64,000 nucleotides of DNA from contig NZ_OENE01000015.1 of assembly GCF_900239495.1 (NCBI RefSeq), forward strand, positions 1 to 64,000, in the 5' to 3' direction. The notes under the pieces are model-generated. The model was not told the origin of the DNA and made no database searches. It worked only from the letters and a program-made list of their open reading frames with translations. Each line of letters begins with the position of its first letter. Position 1 is the first letter of the stretch. The DNA is from Tenacibaculum finnmarkense genomovar ulcerans (GTDB taxonomy: Bacteria > Bacteroidota > Bacteroidia > Flavobacteriales > Flavobacteriaceae). Both the position numbers and the translations under genes were made by a program. This document shows positions 50,172 to 60,698 of this stretch, piece by piece.

Positions 50172-53100
50172 TTATTCCTCTAATTTAACATCTAATCCTA
50201 AACCTTTCAGTTCGTGCATTAATACATTAAATGATTCTGGTAAACCTGGTTCTGGCATAGTTTCACCTTTTACGATTGCTTCGTAAGTTTTGGCTCTACC
50301 TAATACATCATCAGATTTAACGGTTAAGATTTCTCTTAATATACTTGATGCACCATATGCTTCTAATGCCCAAACTTCCATCTCTCCAAAACGCTGCCCT
50401 CCAAATTGAGCTTTACCTCCAAGTGGTTGTTGTGTAATTAAAGAGTAAGGTCCGATAGAACGCGCATGCATTTTATCTTCAATCATGTGACCTAACTTAA
50501 TCATATAAATGATCCCTACCGTTGCTGGCTGATCGAAACGTTTTCCTGTACCTCCATCATATAAATAGGTATGTCCGTAACGTGGAATTCCTGCTTGATC
50601 TGTTAAGGTGTTAATTTGGTCAATGTTTGCTCCATCAAAAATTGGTGTTGCATATTTTTGATCTAATTTTTGACCTGCCCATCCAAGAACAGTTTCATAA
50701 ATCTGACCAATATTCATACGCGATGGTACCCCTAATGGATTTAATACAATATCAACAGGTGTTCCATCTGCTAAGAAAGGCATATCTTCAGCTCTAACAA
50801 TACGAGCAACAATACCTTTATTTCCGTGACGTCCTGCCATCTTATCTCCTACTTTTAATTTACGTTTTTTAGCAACATAAATTTTTGCAAGTTTTAAGAT
50901 TCCTGCTGGTAATTCATCACCTACAGAAATTGTAAATTTCTCACGACGTAAAGAACCTTGTAAATCGTTAACTTTAATTTTATAATTGTGAACTAATTCA
51001 ACAACTAATCTATTCAAGTCTTTATCGGTAGTCCAAGTTCCGTGTAAGTGCGTAAAATCACCTACAGAATTTAACATTTTTTGAGTGAATTTTTTACCTT
51101 TTGGTAACACTTCCTCTCCTAAATCATTAAATACTCCTTGAGAAGTTTTTCCTGTAATAAGATTAAATAATTTTTCAATTAATAAATCTTTTAAATCTTC
51201 AAACTTGTGTACATAAGATGCTTCTAAAACAGCAATAGCTTCTTTATCTCTTGCACGTTTTGTTTTATCTTTTACAGCACGTTGGAATAATTTTTTATTA
51301 ATTACTACCCCTCTTAATGATGGAGAAGCTTTTAGTGATGCATCTTTTACATCACCTGCTTTATCACCAAAGATAGCTCTTAATAATTTTTCTTCAGGAG
51401 TTGGGTCAGATTCACCTTTTGGAGTAATTTTACCAATTAAGATATCTCCTGGGTTAACCTCTGCACCAATACGAATCATTCCATTTTCATCTAAGTCTTT
51501 AGTAGCCTCTTCTGAAACGTTAGGAATATCGTTTGTTAATTCTTCAGCTCCTAATTTCGTATCACGAACATCTAATGAATATTCGTCAATATGAATAGAA
51601 GTGAAAATATCTTCACGAACAACTTTTTCTGAAATTACAATCGCATCCTCAAAGTTATACCCTTTCCAAGGCATAAAGGCTACTTTCATATTTCTACCTA
51701 AAGCTAATTCTCCTTTTTGTGTTGCGTATCCTTCACAAAGTACTTGACCTTCTTCAACTCTATCTCCAACTTTTACAATTGGTTTTAAGTTAATGTTCGT
51801 ACCTTGATTCGTTTTTCTAAACTTAATTAAGTTATATGAAATATCATCTGAATCAAAGCTAACTAAACGCTCTTCATCTGATCTGTCATACTTAATTCTA
51901 ATTTTATTAGCATCAACATACTCAATAACTCCAGGACCTTCAGCATTGATTAAAATACGAGAATCTTTTGCAACTCTACGCTCTAATCCTGTACCTACAA
52001 TTGGTGATTCTGGACGCAATAATGGAACTGCTTGACGCATCATGTTCGATCCCATTAAGGCTCTATTGGCATCATCATGCTCTAAGAAAGGAATTAATGA
52101 TGCTGATATAGATGCTATCTGGTTAGGGGCAACATCCATATAATCAATTTCAGTAGGTGTTACTACAGGGAAATCTCCCCCTTCACGTGAAATTAATTTA
52201 TCTCCAACAAAATCTCCAGCTGCACTTACCTCTAAATTAGACTGTGCAAACTTCATTCCTTCTTCTTCCTCAGCACTTAAATATATATGCTCTTGGTGTA
52301 CATCTACATTTCCTTCGATAACCTTTTTATAAGGTGTTTCGATAAAACCTAAACTGTTAACCTTTGCAAATACTGCTAAAGATGAAATTAATCCAATATT
52401 CGGTCCCTCAGGAGTTTCAATTGGACATAAACGTCCGTAGTGTGTATAGTGAACATCACGAACCTCGAATCCTGCTCTTTCTCTAGATAAACCTCCAGGT
52501 CCTAGTGCTGATAAACGACGTTTGTGCGTAATCTCAGCTAATGGATTGGTTTGATCCATAAATTGAGATAACTGGTTGGTTCCAAAAAACGAATTAATTA
52601 CTGAAGATAAGGTCTTCGCATTAATTAAATCAATAGGAGTAAATACCTCGTTATCACGTACATTCATTCTTTCACGAATAGTACGAGCCATACGAGCTAA
52701 ACCTACACCAAACTGACCTGCTAATTGTTCACCAACAGTTCTTACACGACGGTTAGATAAATGGTCAATATCATCTACTTCTGCTTTTGAGTTAATTAAC
52801 TCAATTAAGTATTTGATAATGGTAATAATGTCATTCTTAGTTAATACCTTCTGATCAATCGGCTCATTTAACTGTAACTTGGTGTTCATTCTAAAACGAC
52901 CAACTTCACCTAAACTATAACGTTGCTCAGAGAAGAATAATTTTTCAATAATTCCTCTTGCTGTTTCCTCATCTGGCGGCTCAGCATTACGTAATTGTCT
53001 GTAGACGTGTTCTACTGCTTCTTTTTCAGAATTCGTAGGATCTTTCTGCAGTGTATTGTGAATGATGGCATAATCGGCCATGTCATTATCTACCTTATGT

Positions 53101-53984
53101 AATAAGATAGTTTTAGCACCTGCGTCAATTATTTCATCAATATGTTCTTTCTCTATGATGGTATCACGGTCGAAAACAATTTCGTTACGTTCAATAGACA
53201 CCACTTCACCGGTATCTTCATCAACGAAATCTTCATGCCAAGTTTTTAAAACTCTAGCAGCTAATTTACGCCCTAATACTTTTTTTAATCCTGCTTTAGA
53301 AACCTTAATTTCCTCTGCTAAATCAAAAATTTCTAATATATCTTTATCTCTTTCAAAACCAATGGCTCTGAATAACGTAGTTACTGGTAGTTTTTTCTTT
53401 CTATCAATATAAGCATACATTACTTGATTGATATCAGTTGCAAATTCTATCCAAGATCCTTTAAAAGGGATTACTCTTGCAGAATACAACTTAGTTCCGT
53501 TTGCATGAAAAGATTGTCCAAAAAACACCCCTGGTGAACGGTGTAATTGAGATACAACAACTCGTTCCGCTCCATTAATAATGAAGGTTCCAGAATTTGT
53601 CATATAAGGAATAGTACCTAAATACACATCTTGAACAATAGTTTCAAAATCTTCGTGTTCAGGATCTGTACAGTAAAGCTTTAATCTTGCTTTTAAAGGA
53701 ACACTATGTGTTAAACCTCTTTCAATACATTCTTGTATACTATATCTTGGTGGATCTACAAAGTAGTCTAAAAATTCTAATACAAATTGATTACGGGTAT
53801 CTGTAATCGGAAAGTTATCCATGAAGGTTTTGTACAAACCTTCTTCACCTCGCTCATCAGCTTTGGTTTGCAATTGGAAAAAATCTTGGAAAGATTTCAC
53901 CTGAATATCCAAAAAGTCTGGATAATCGGTACCTAATTGCGATGATGCGAAGTTAATTCTTTCAGTAGTGTTTATCGTTGCCAA
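50172..53984 (-). CDS. rpoB: RNA polymerase beta subunit
   Basis: 1270 residues. Landmarks are the rifampicin-binding region [32 protein letters not shown]'s parts, [19 protein letters not shown], and the C-terminal [20 protein letters not shown]. Rifampicin-pocket residues appear as wild type (Q, D, H, R and S in the normal order). Length is typical for Bacteroidota. It is preceded by a 235-base gap after rplL and followed by rpoC. Confidence 0.99.
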   Translation of the reverse strand: MATINTTERINFASSQLGTDYPDFLDIQVKSFQDFFQLQTKADERGEEGLYKTFMDNFPITDTRNQFVLEFLDYFVDPPRYSIQECIERGLTHSVPLKARLKLYCTDPEHEDFETIVQDVYLGTIPYMTNSGTFIINGAERVVVSQLHRSPGVFFGQSFHANGTKLYSARVIPFKGSWIEFATDINQVMYAYIDRKKKLPVTTLFRAIGFERDKDILEIFDLAEEIKVSKAGLKKVLGRKLAARVLKTWHEDFVDEDTGEVVSIERNEIVFDRDTIIEKEHIDEIIDAGAKTILLHKVDNDMADYAIIHNTLQKDPTNSEKEAVEHVYRQLRNAEPPDEETARGIIEKLFFSEQRYSLGEVGRFRMNTKLQLNEPIDQKVLTKNDIITIIKYLIELINSKAEVDDIDHLSNRRVRTVGEQLAGQFGVGLARMARTIRERMNVRDNEVFTPIDLINAKTLSSVINSFFGTNQLSQFMDQTNPLAEITHKRRLSALGPGGLSRERAGFEVRDVHYTHYGRLCPIETPEGPNIGLISSLAVFAKVNSLGFIETPYKKVIEGNVDVHQEHIYLSAEEEEGMKFAQSNLEVSAAGDFVGDKLISREGGDFPVVTPTEIDYMDVAPNQIASISASLIPFLEHDDANRALMGSNMMRQAVPLLRPESPIVGTGLERRVAKDSRILINAEGPGVIEYVDANKIRIKYDRSDEERLVSFDSDDISYNLIKFRKTNQGTNINLKPIVKVGDRVEEGQVLCEGYATQKGELALGRNMKVAFMPWKGYNFEDAIVISEKVVREDIFTSIHIDEYSLDVRDTKLGAEELTNDIPNVSEEATKDLDENGMIRIGAEVNPGDILIGKITPKGESDPTPEEKLLRAIFGDKAGDVKDASLKASPSLRGVVINKKLFQRAVKDKTKRARDKEAIAVLEASYVHKFEDLKDLLIEKLFNLITGKTSQGVFNDLGEEVLPKGKKFTQKMLNSVGDFTHLHGTWTTDKDLNRLVVELVHNYKIKVNDLQGSLRREKFTISVGDELPAGILKLAKIYVAKKRKLKVGDKMAGRHGNKGIVARIVRAEDMPFLADGTPVDIVLNPLGVPSRMNIGQIYETVLGWAGQKLDQKYATPIFDGANIDQINTLTDQAGIPRYGHTYLYDGGTGKRFDQPATVGIIYMIKLGHMIEDKMHARSIGPYSLITQQPLGGKAQFGGQRFGEMEVWALEAYGASSILREILTVKSDDVLGRAKTYEAIVKGETMPEPGLPESFNVLMHELKGLGLDVKLEE

Positions 53985-54144
53985 AAGAGATGCTATTTTT
54001 AAATTAAAAATATTATTTTTTGAAACTATCTCGTTTCAATAATGCAATTTTAATTGCTTTGCTAACTCAGCGTTAGCTCTTTACAGTCGTACTATTATAG
54101 TGTTACAGATGTAATAAAATAAAGAACGAATATATACACAAAAT

Positions 54145-54183
54145 GGTTTAGGACCAGAAACGGATGTTTCTAGTACCTAAACC
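54145..54183 (-). other. Large hairpin in the rplL-rpoB gap
   Basis: GGTTTAGG (54145-54152) pairs with CCTAAACC (54176-54183), and CAGAAAC with GTTTCTA inside, giving about 16 base pairs around a short loop. It lies 36 bases after rplL. In E. coli the same gap holds an attenuator and an RNase III site that set the ratio of ribosomal protein to polymerase. No T run follows here, so processing is the more likely role. Confidence 0.7.
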
Positions 54184-54219
54184 TTAATTGTTTTACCTAG
54201 TTAAAACCAGGAATATAGA

Positions 54220-54591
54220 TTACTTAATCTCTGCTTCAGCTCCTGCTTCTTCTAAAGATTTTAAAAGACCTTCAGCCTCATCTTTAGATACTCCTTCTTT
54301 TACTGGTGCTGGTGCGCTATCAACGATTGCTTTAGCTTCTTTTAAACCTAATCCAGTTAATTCTTTAACTAACTTTACTACAGCTAATTTAGAACCACCT
54401 GCTGCTTTTAAGATAACATCAAATTCAGTTTGCTCATCTGCTGCATCTCCTCCTGCTGCTGGACCTGCTACTGCTACTGCTGCTGCTGCTGGCTCAATAC
54501 CATACTCATCTTTTAAAATATCAGCTAATTCATTAACTTCTTTTACTGTTAAGTTAACTAATTGCTCTGCGAAATCTTTTAATTCTGCCAT
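54220..54591 (-). CDS. rplL: Ribosomal protein bL12 (L7/L12)
   Basis: 123 residues. The N-terminal dimer helix ([20 protein letters not shown]) is followed by an alanine- and proline-rich hinge (about 35-55) and the C-terminal domain [20 protein letters not shown] with [15 protein letters not shown], which recruits elongation factors. Several copies sit on L10 in the stalk. It follows rplJ by 48 bases and precedes the long rplL-rpoB gap. Confidence 0.98.
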   Translation of the reverse strand: MAELKDFAEQLVNLTVKEVNELADILKDEYGIEPAAAAVAVAGPAAGGDAADEQTEFDVILKAAGGSKLAVVKLVKELTGLGLKEAKAIVDSAPAPVKEGVSKDEAEGLLKSLEEAGAEAEIK

Positions 54592-54639
54592 TTTAATTGT
54601 GTTTTGAAATTTTATTATTTAGTTTATTTGTGCGCGTAC

Positions 54640-55155
54640 TTATTTATCTGATAATGTCTTTAAGATACCAGATAACTTGTTACCTCCTGATTGTAATGCT
54701 GAAACAACATTCTTAGCAGGCGATTGTAATAATGAGATAATATCTCCAATAAGCTCTTCTCTAGACTTAATGTTAACTAATGCGTCTAATTGGTCATCTC
54801 CAACATAAACAGATTCTTCAACAAAAGCACCTTTTAATAAAGGCTTCTCTGATTTTTTTCTGAACTCTTTGATAACTTTAGCAGGGGCGTTAGACACCTC
54901 CGAGATCATCATTGAAGTATTTCCTTTTAAAACAGCTGGTAAGTCTCCGAAGTCTTTATCAGAAGCTTCCATTGCTTTTGCAAGCAATGTGTTTTTAATA
55001 ACAGCTAACTCTACGTTTGCTTTAAAACAAGCTCTTCTTAGATTTGAAGTAGTAACTGCATCTAATCCAGAAATATCTGCTAAATAGATGGTACTTGTAT
55101 CTGCTAATCTTGCTGTTAAATCTTGTATTACTTGTAATTTGTCTTCTCTTGTCAT
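54640..55155 (-). CDS. rplJ: Ribosomal protein uL10
   Basis: 171 residues. MTREDKLQVIQDLTARLADT begins the rRNA-binding domain, which includes NLRRACFKANVELAVIKNTL and PVLKGNTSMMIS-like segments. The C-terminal helix binds L12 dimers. Only 18 bases separate it from rplA, so the long L10-binding leader known from E. coli is not present at this place. Confidence 0.97.
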   Translation of the reverse strand: MTREDKLQVIQDLTARLADTSTIYLADISGLDAVTTSNLRRACFKANVELAVIKNTLLAKAMEASDKDFGDLPAVLKGNTSMMISEVSNAPAKVIKEFRKKSEKPLLKGAFVEESVYVGDDQLDALVNIKSREELIGDIISLLQSPAKNVVSALQSGGNKLSGILKTLSDK

Positions 55156-55173
55156 AATTAAAAGTTTAAGTGC

Positions 55174-55866
55174 CTATAATGATATAGATTTTTCATCTAC
55201 AGCAATACTAGGACTCATAGTTGAAGACATAAATATACTCTTTATATAATCTCCTTTAGCCGCTGTTGGCTTTAATTTAACTAACGTTTGTAATAACTCA
55301 TTTGCATTTTCCTGAATCTTCTGAGCATCAAAAGATACTTTTCCGATTGCAGCATGTACAATACCAGTTTTATCAACTTTAAAGTCAATTTTACCAGCTT
55401 TAACTTCTTGTACTGCTTTTGCAACGTTCATAGTTACTGTACCTGTTTTTGGGTTAGGCATTAAACCTCTTGGTCCTAAAACACGACCTAAAGGACCTAA
55501 CTTACCCATAACACTAGGCATAGTTATAATCACATCAACATCAGTCCAACCTCCTTTAATTTTCTGAAGGTATTCGTCTAATCCAACATAATCTGCACCA
55601 GCTGCAACAGCTTCTGCTTCTTTATCTGGAGTAACTAATGCTAATACTTTCACGTCTTTTCCTGTTCCGTGAGGTAATGTTACAACACCACGTACCATTT
55701 GATTTGCTTTACGAGGATCAACTCCTAAGCGCACTGCTAAATCAACAGACGCGTCAAATTTTACAGTTGTAATTTCTTTAACTAAGGTTGCTGCATCGTT
55801 TAAGCTGTAAACTTTAGAGCTATCTACCTTAGAACGAGCTTCTTTTTGCTTTCTAGTAATTGCCAT
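55174..55866 (-). CDS. rplA: Ribosomal protein uL1
   Basis: 230 residues starting [15 protein letters not shown], with the L1 motif [20 protein letters not shown] and [11 protein letters not shown]1 forms the mobile stalk that guides tRNA out of the E site and can also repress its own mRNA. It is 20 bases after rplK, as in the standard rplK-rplA pair. Confidence 0.98.
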   Translation of the reverse strand: MAITRKQKEARSKVDSSKVYSLNDAATLVKEITTVKFDASVDLAVRLGVDPRKANQMVRGVVTLPHGTGKDVKVLALVTPDKEAEAVAAGADYVGLDEYLQKIKGGWTDVDVIITMPSVMGKLGPLGRVLGPRGLMPNPKTGTVTMNVAKAVQEVKAGKIDFKVDKTGIVHAAIGKVSFDAQKIQENANELLQTLVKLKPTAAKGDYIKSIFMSSTMSPSIAVDEKSISL

Positions 55867-55886
55867 TTCTAAATATCTTTTAAAGT

Positions 55887-56324
55887 TTAAGCAGGTGCAT
55901 TACCTGTTACTGTTAATCCCATAGAACGAGCGGTTCCGGCTATCATTTTCATTGCTGACTCGACTTTAAAGGCATTCATATCTACCATTTTGTCTTCTGC
56001 AATTACTTGAATTTGATCCCAAGAAACACTTGCTACTTTTTTTCTGTTTGGTTCTCCCGAACCTTTCTTAATTTTGGCCGCTTCTAACAATTGTACTGCA
56101 GCTGGTGGTGTTTTTACAACAAACTCGAAAGATTTGTCTTTATAAACAGTAATCACAACAGGTAAAACTTTACCTTGCTTGTCCTGCGTACGAGCATTAA
56201 ATTGCTTACAGAACTCCATGATATTAACACCGGCAGCACCTAAAGCGGGTCCAACTGGTGGCGACGGATTCGCAGCACCTCCCCTAACTTGTAGTTTAAC
56301 TAATTTACTTATTTCTTTTGCCAT
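55887..56324 (-). CDS. rplK: Ribosomal protein uL11
   Basis: 145 residues. The proline-rich N-terminus [20 protein letters not shown] is where thiostrepton binds with 23S rRNA, and the C-terminal domain ends in [10 protein letters not shown]. It works with the stalk to activate factor GTPases. It follows nusG after 68 bases. Confidence 0.98.
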   Translation of the reverse strand: MAKEISKLVKLQVRGGAANPSPPVGPALGAAGVNIMEFCKQFNARTQDKQGKVLPVVITVYKDKSFEFVVKTPPAAVQLLEAAKIKKGSGEPNRKKVASVSWDQIQVIAEDKMVDMNAFKVESAMKMIAGTARSMGLTVTGNAPA

Positions 56325-56392
56325 TGTTTAAGATTTAAAAACGATATGCTTAAAATGGAAGCTTTAAACACATCTAAATATAGGTGTAACGA

Positions 56393-56944
56393 TTATATTT
56401 TTTCTACTTGCATATAGTTTAATTCTAATGGAGTTTTTCTTCCGAAAATTTTAACCATTACTTCTAACTTACGCTTTTCCTCATTAACTTTCTCAACAAT
56501 ACCGTCAAAACCATTAAAAGGACCATCAATTACCTTCACTGTTTCACCAGTATTAAAAGGAATTGCAATATTTTCATCTTTTACAGAAAGTTCATCAACT
56601 TTCCCTAACATTCTGTTTACCTCTGATTTACGCATCGGTACCGGTTCACCACCTTTTGTTTCACCTAAAAAACCAATAACGCCTGTTACTGATTTTATCA
56701 CGTGAGGTACCTCTCCGGCTAAATTAGCCTCTACCATTACATATCCAGGAAAATAAACTCTTTCTCTGTTAACTTTCTTTCCGTTTCTTACTTGAATAAC
56801 TTTTTCTGTAGGAACGATAACTTTACTTACAAAATCAGACAAACCAAAACGAGCGATCTCTGTCTCAATATAAGTTTTAACCTTATTCTCTTGACCACCA
56901 ACAGCTCTTACCACATACCACTTCATTACTGAGTCAGCCATCAT
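56393..56944 (-). CDS. nusG: Transcription termination/antitermination factor NusG
   Basis: 183 residues. The NGN domain begins KWYVVRAVGGQENKVKTYIE and includes VYFPGYVMVEANL. The C-terminal KOW domain is GETVKVIDGPFNGFDGIVEK. NusG links RNA polymerase to ribosomes or Rho and lowers pausing. The start codon overlaps the secE stop as TAATG; a second ATG one codon later is also possible. Confidence 0.98.
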   Translation of the reverse strand: MMADSVMKWYVVRAVGGQENKVKTYIETEIARFGLSDFVSKVIVPTEKVIQVRNGKKVNRERVYFPGYVMVEANLAGEVPHVIKSVTGVIGFLGETKGGEPVPMRKSEVNRMLGKVDELSVKDENIAIPFNTGETVKVIDGPFNGFDGIVEKVNEEKRKLEVMVKIFGRKTPLELNYMQVEKI

Positions 56945-57135
56945 TAAAACATTTTAAAGAAATTATCTAATCCTGTTTGAAAAACTTTATCTACTCCTGC
57001 TACGACTAAAGCAAAAACGATTGTAAACGCCGCAACAATTACAGTAGACTTTTGTGCTTCTTCACGAGAAGCCCATGTCATATTTGTATTTAATTCTTCA
57101 AAAGAACCTTTGATGTATTGTATAAAGTTATTCAT
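56944..57135 (-). CDS. secE: Preprotein translocase subunit SecE
   Basis: 63 residues, with an amphipathic helix (FIQYIKGSFEELNTNMTWAS) and one membrane helix (STVIVAAFTIVFALVVAGVD). This is the short single-helix form. It clamps SecY in the translocon. It lies between tRNA-Trp and nusG in the canonical order. Confidence 0.95.
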   Translation of the reverse strand: MNNFIQYIKGSFEELNTNMTWASREEAQKSTVIVAAFTIVFALVVAGVDKVFQTGLDNFFKMF

Positions 57136-57189
57136 TTTGTTATCCTTTTAGCGAGTTACAATTTATCATTATAACTCGCTTTAATTATG

Positions 57190-57261
57190 CACGGACGGAG
57201 AGATTCGAACTCCCGACAGCTGGTTTTGGAGACCAGTGCTCTACCGCTGAACTACGTCCGT
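57190..57261 (-). tRNA. tRNA-Trp (CCA anticodon)
   Basis: 72 bases. The acceptor stem ACGGACG pairs with CGTCCGT. The anticodon arm CTGGT-CTCCAAA-ACCAG gives CCA, and the T-arm has GTTCGAATC. CCA is not encoded at the 3' end. It sits between tuf and secE. Confidence 0.97.
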
Positions 57262-57271
57262 ATTTTATTTT

Positions 57272-57303
57272 AAAAGGAGTCTCTCATTTAAGAGACTCCT
57301 TTT
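57272..57303. terminator. Terminator between tuf and tRNA-Trp
   Basis: AAAAGGAGTCTCT (57272-57284) pairs with AGAGACTCCTTTT (57291-57303). With a T run on both strands, it ends tuf transcripts on the minus strand, at least in part. Confidence 0.85.
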
Positions 57304-57323
57304 TTATAATATAAACTAATAAA

Positions 57324-58511
57324 TTAGTCTAAAATTTCAGTAACCTGACCTGCACCTACTGTTCTACCACCTTCACGGATAGCAAACTGTAAACCTAAGT
57401 TTAATGCAATTGGTTGGATTAATTCAACTGTAATAGTTAAGTTATCACCAGGCATAACCATTTCTACACCTTCAGGTAAGAAAATATTTCCTGTTACATC
57501 AGTAGTACGTACGTAAAACTGAGGGCGATAGTTATTATGGAATGGAGTGTGACGTCCACCTTCTTCTTTTTTCAATACATACACCTCAGCCTTAAACTTA
57601 GCGTGTGGAGTTACAGAACCTGGCTTACAGATTACCATTCCTCTTTTAATATCTTCTTTAGCAATACCTCTTAATAAGATACCTGCATTATCTCCAGCCT
57701 CACCTCTATCTAAGATTTGACGGAACATTTCAATACCAGTAACTGTAGAAGCTAACTTCTCAGTACCCATACCGATAATATCTACAGCATCACCAGAATT
57801 GATGATCCCTGTTTCAATACGACCAGTTGCAACAGTACCACGACCAGTAATAGAAAATACATCTTCAATCGGCATTAAGAAATCCTTTTCAGTTTCTCTT
57901 AAAGGCTCTTCAATCCAAGCATCAACAGCAGCCATTAATTCTAAAACAGTGTTAACCCATTTTTCTTCACCATTTAAAGCTCCTAAAGCTGAACCTGAAA
58001 CTACAGGACCATTATCTCCATCATATTCATAGAAAGATAATAATTCTCTTACTTCCATTTCTACTAACTCAAGTAACTCCTCATCATCAACCATGTCAAC
58101 TTTATTCAAGAAAACAACCATACGAGGAATACCTACTTGACGACCTAATAAGATGTGCTCACGTGTTTGTGGCATAGGACCATCAGTTGCAGCTACTACT
58201 AAAATAGCTCCATCCATTTGAGCAGCACCTGTTACCATGTTCTTTACGTAATCCGCGTGACCTGGACAGTCTACGTGCGCGTAGTGACGGTTTTGAGTTG
58301 CATATTCAACGTGAGAAGAGTTAATTGTAATACCTCTCTCTTTTTCTTCTGGTGCATTATCGATTTGATCAAAATCTCTAGCTTCAGAGAATCCTGCATC
58401 AGCTAATACTTTTGTGATAGCAGCAGTTAATGTAGTTTTACCGTGATCTACGTGACCAATAGTTCCAACGTTTAAGTGGGGCTTCGAACGATCGTAAGTT
58501 TCTTTTGCCAT
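57324..58511 (-). CDS. tuf: Elongation factor Tu
   Basis: 395 residues. It carries aminoacyl-tRNA to the ribosome. GTPase motifs are [10 protein letters not shown] (G1, about 19-28), the switch [25 protein letters not shown] (G3) and NKVDMVDD (G4). Domains 2 and 3 are complete, with the C-terminal [15 protein letters not shown]. It is placed between the tRNA-Thr/Gly/Tyr/Thr array and tRNA-Trp, as in other Bacteroidota. Confidence 0.99.
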   Translation of the reverse strand: MAKETYDRSKPHLNVGTIGHVDHGKTTLTAAITKVLADAGFSEARDFDQIDNAPEEKERGITINSSHVEYATQNRHYAHVDCPGHADYVKNMVTGAAQMDGAILVVAATDGPMPQTREHILLGRQVGIPRMVVFLNKVDMVDDEELLELVEMEVRELLSFYEYDGDNGPVVSGSALGALNGEEKWVNTVLELMAAVDAWIEEPLRETEKDFLMPIEDVFSITGRGTVATGRIETGIINSGDAVDIIGMGTEKLASTVTGIEMFRQILDRGEAGDNAGILLRGIAKEDIKRGMVICKPGSVTPHAKFKAEVYVLKKEEGGRHTPFHNNYRPQFYVRTTDVTGNIFLPEGVEMVMPGDNLTITVELIQPIALNLGLQFAIREGGRTVGAGQVTEILD

Positions 58512-58584
58512 GATATTAATTTTAATTCTTTAGTTAAATATTTAGTGTTACTTTAAATCTTTTTTCAAAAAAACTCTAAAAAAG

Positions 58585-58657
58585 AGCCAATGATCGGATT
58601 TGAACCGATGACCTCATCCCTACCAAGGATGCGCTCTACCAACTGAGCTACACCGGC
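58585..58657 (-). tRNA. tRNA-Thr (GGT anticodon)
   Basis: 73 bases. The acceptor GCCGGTG pairs with CATTGGC through two G-T pairs. The anticodon loop TTGGTAG gives GGT. The D-arm AGCTCAGTTGGTAGAGC is normal. No CCA is encoded. Confidence 0.97.
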
Positions 58658-58667
58658 GTAGTTTTAG

Positions 58668-58740
58668 AGCGAAAGACCAGGTTCGAACTGGCGACATTCA
58701 GCTTGGAAGGCTGACGCTCTACCAACTGAGCTACTTTCGC
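58668..58740 (-). tRNA. tRNA-Gly (TCC anticodon)
   Basis: 73 bases. The acceptor GCGAAAG pairs with CTTTCGC, and the anticodon loop CTTCCAA gives TCC. T-arm GTTCGAACC. It lies ten bases from the Thr(GGT) gene, so the two are processed from one transcript. Confidence 0.97.
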
Positions 58741-58810
58741 GTATTTTTAAAACCTTTCATCAATAATCAAAAGTTGAAGCTTAACTATTGACTAATCAGT
58801 TTTAAAAAAG

Positions 58811-58893
58811 TGGGGAGAGCAGGATTCGAACCTGCGAAGTCGTAAGACAACGGAGTTACAGTCCGTCCCAGTTGGCCGCTTTGGTATCTCCCC
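58811..58893 (-). tRNA. tRNA-Tyr (GTA anticodon)
   Basis: 83 bases with the long variable arm of a class II tRNA. The acceptor GGGGAGA pairs with TCTCCCC, and the anticodon loop CTGTAAC gives GTA. Confidence 0.97.
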
Positions 58894-58938
58894 TATTTTT
58901 TTTTGGTACTTAATAAATAATGAACTTTTGTTTTATTG

Positions 58939-59012
58939 AGCCAATGGAGGGACTCGAACCCACGACCTGCTGATTACAAATCAGCTGCTCTAGCCAGCTG
59001 AGCTACATCGGC
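58939..59012 (-). tRNA. tRNA-Thr (TGT anticodon)
   Basis: 74 bases. The acceptor GCCGATG pairs with CATTGGC, and the anticodon loop TTGTAAT gives TGT. It is the first of the four tRNAs upstream of tuf. Confidence 0.97.
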
Positions 59013-59031
59013 TTTTAATTGTCAATAAAAA

Positions 59032-59063
59032 CAATCCGCTATTTCTAACGGATTGCAAATGTA
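59032..59063 (-). promoter_or_regulatory. Promoter -7 box for the tRNA-tuf unit, overlapping the hpf terminator hairpin
   Basis: On the minus strand TACATTTG (rc of 59056-59063) is an exact -7 box. Directly after it CAATCCG (rc of 59049-59055) and CGGATTG (rc of 59032-59038) form a hairpin followed by TTTTTATTG, which would end transcripts coming from rpsU-xerC-hpf. If both are used, the new RNA would start inside the hairpin and so escape termination. Confidence 0.55.
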
Positions 59064-59123
59064 TAAAGTATTTTCTATATTTTAAAACTTTTTTGAAGTT
59101 TTTTTTAAAAAACTTTTATTTTT

Positions 59124-59432
59124 TTATTCAACCAAGGTGCTTCTTTGCTTCTCTTTTGACTTTTTTAAGCTTCTTTTTAAAGAGTCAATAGCAATGTTTA
59201 CGCCCTCTTCAAAGGTTTTGGTTTGTTTTTTAACCATAAATTCATCACCTGGTATGTTTATTTTTATCTCCGTGATTTTATTTTCCTTCTCGCTAGCTTT
59301 TTGTACTTTTAAATATACTTCTGCATCAACTATTTTATCATGGAACTTTTCTAAACCTTCAATTTTCTTTTCAATATAATCGATTAAACTTTTATCTGCT
59401 GTAAAGTTTACTGACTGTGTGAATACTTTCAT
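59124..59432 (-). CDS. hpf: Ribosome hibernation-promoting factor / RaiA family
   Basis: 102 residues of the short HPF/YfiA form: MKVFTQSVNFTADKSLIDYI, then EVYLKVQKASEKENKITEIK and a lysine-rich end (SLKRSLKKSKEKQ). It binds the decoding site of idle ribosomes. The long form with a dimerising tail is absent. It follows the XerC-like gene by 13 bases and belongs to the rpsU unit. Confidence 0.92.
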   Translation of the reverse strand: MKVFTQSVNFTADKSLIDYIEKKIEGLEKFHDKIVDAEVYLKVQKASEKENKITEIKINIPGDEFMVKKQTKTFEEGVNIAIDSLKRSLKKSKEKQRSTLVE

Positions 59433-59445
59433 AATTTTCCAATCT

Positions 59446-60333
59446 TTATTTTGACTCTCTAGGATGAGCCTTATTATACACTTTTTTTATTTGCTCCAAG
59501 CTGCTATGCGTATACACTTGGGTCGAGGCTAAACTTGAATGTCCTAGTAATTCTTTAACCGAATTTAACGACGCACCGTTGTTTAATAGGTGTGTAGCAA
59601 AAGCATGCCTTAATATATGTGGGCTTTTTTTTGCTTTCGTAGACACTTTACTAAAGTACACATTTATTATTCGGTACACAAGTTTTTCGTAAATTTTAGC
59701 ACCTCTTTCAGTTATCAAAAGTGCTTCTTCCCCTGCTACCTCGTATGTTTTCTTTAAAATTAAATACTCCTTTAACGTTTTTAGTACTGTTGAAAGCAGC
59801 ATTACATAGCGTTCTTTATTTCTTTTACCTAGTACTTTTATGGCTTGTTTGCTAAAATCGATGTCTTTTTCTTTAATATTAATCATTTCAATTCGCCTCA
59901 TTCCTGTGGAGTAGAGCAATTCTACAATTAATTTATTTCTTACCGATTCAAAATTATCAGGTTCACTTAAAAGCGCAATTACTTCCTGTATTTCATCAAC
60001 ATCAAAAGGTGTTTGTATTTTTTTTTGAACTTTTAATGCTTTGTGTTTTGCCATTGGATTGTTTTCAATGGCGGCTATTTTTTGCAAAAAAGTATAAAAT
60101 GTTTTTAAAGAACTCATTTTTCGATTTACACTTCTGTTTGATATTTGAGCATCAATAAGTGAAACGATCCAGGTTCTTATTTGATTGTAATGAATAGTTG
60201 CCAAATCTTCTTGGTCAAATTCGGTGATGCAAAAATCTTTAAAACCAAGTAAATCTATCCGATAGGCATTAATCGTGTTTTTTGAATAGTTTTTTTCGTG
60301 TTCTAGGTAGTCTAAGAAAGCTGTTAGTAGCAT
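59446..60333 (-). CDS. xerC: Tyrosine recombinase of the XerC/XerD family
   Basis: 295 residues. The N-terminal SAM-like domain is followed by the catalytic domain with Arg in YSTGMRRIEM (about 145), the His-x-x-Arg box HILRHAFATHLLNNG, the second His in LGHSS and the tyrosine nucleophile in QVYTHSSLEQI. A full active set is present. The link to rpsU and hpf is the normal chromosomal place in Flavobacteria, so a chromosome-dimer resolvase is more likely than a phage integrase. XerC versus XerD cannot be decided from one window. Confidence 0.85.
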   Translation of the reverse strand: MLLTAFLDYLEHEKNYSKNTINAYRIDLLGFKDFCITEFDQEDLATIHYNQIRTWIVSLIDAQISNRSVNRKMSSLKTFYTFLQKIAAIENNPMAKHKALKVQKKIQTPFDVDEIQEVIALLSEPDNFESVRNKLIVELLYSTGMRRIEMINIKEKDIDFSKQAIKVLGKRNKERYVMLLSTVLKTLKEYLILKKTYEVAGEEALLITERGAKIYEKLVYRIINVYFSKVSTKAKKSPHILRHAFATHLLNNGASLNSVKELLGHSSLASTQVYTHSSLEQIKKVYNKAHPRESK

Positions 60334-60398
60334 AAAGCCTATTTTAATATTTTAATGCTGCTACTCTAACAGCTTTTGAAAAATAAAGGTACAAAAAA

Positions 60399-60428
60399 AA
60401 CCTGCATTGAAATTAATCAATACAGGTT
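60399..60428 (-). terminator. Terminator after rpsU
   Basis: On the minus strand AACCTGTATTGA pairs with TCAATGCAGGTT (one mismatch), followed by TTTTTTTTG. It may be partial, as xerC and hpf follow on the same strand. Confidence 0.75.
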
Positions 60429-60449
60429 CTGTAAATTAATAAACTATTT

Positions 60450-60647
60450 CTAGCTTACTTCTTCTTTAGTTCTTAGTCCTTGAACGTAAGACGCTTTCTT
60501 CATTTGAGCACGTTTAACAACAGACGGTTTATTGAACTGTTTTTTATCACGTAGTTGTCTTAAGATTTTTACATCTCTAAACTTTCGTTTGTAACGTTTT
60601 AACGCTCTATCGATATTCTCTCCCTCTTTAATTGGAATAATTAACAT
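60450..60647 (-). CDS. rpsU: Ribosomal protein bS21
   Basis: 65 residues: MLIIPIKEGENIDRALKRYK, then a basic helix with RDVKILRQLRDKKQFNKPSV and a C-terminal tail KASYVQGLRTKEEVS. bS21 lies near the anti-Shine-Dalgarno end of 16S rRNA; in Bacteroidota it helps to hide that sequence, which fits the few Shine-Dalgarno sites in this window. Confidence 0.96.
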   Translation of the reverse strand: MLIIPIKEGENIDRALKRYKRKFRDVKILRQLRDKKQFNKPSVVKRAQMKKASYVQGLRTKEEVS

Positions 60648-60698
60648 ATATTAGCACCTCCCTTCATTGTAGTCTCTAAATTTTTATTTTTAGGACTG

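Noticed and set aside
54188-54607. A 139-codon + strand frame over rplL
   Set aside because: It is antisense to rplL, and its alanine/serine-rich product simply mirrors the alanine and lysine codons of that gene.
59446-60333. A mobile-element integrase
   Set aside because: The gene is embedded between rpsU and hpf, a normal chromosomal setting for a Xer recombinase, and no mobile cargo is near.
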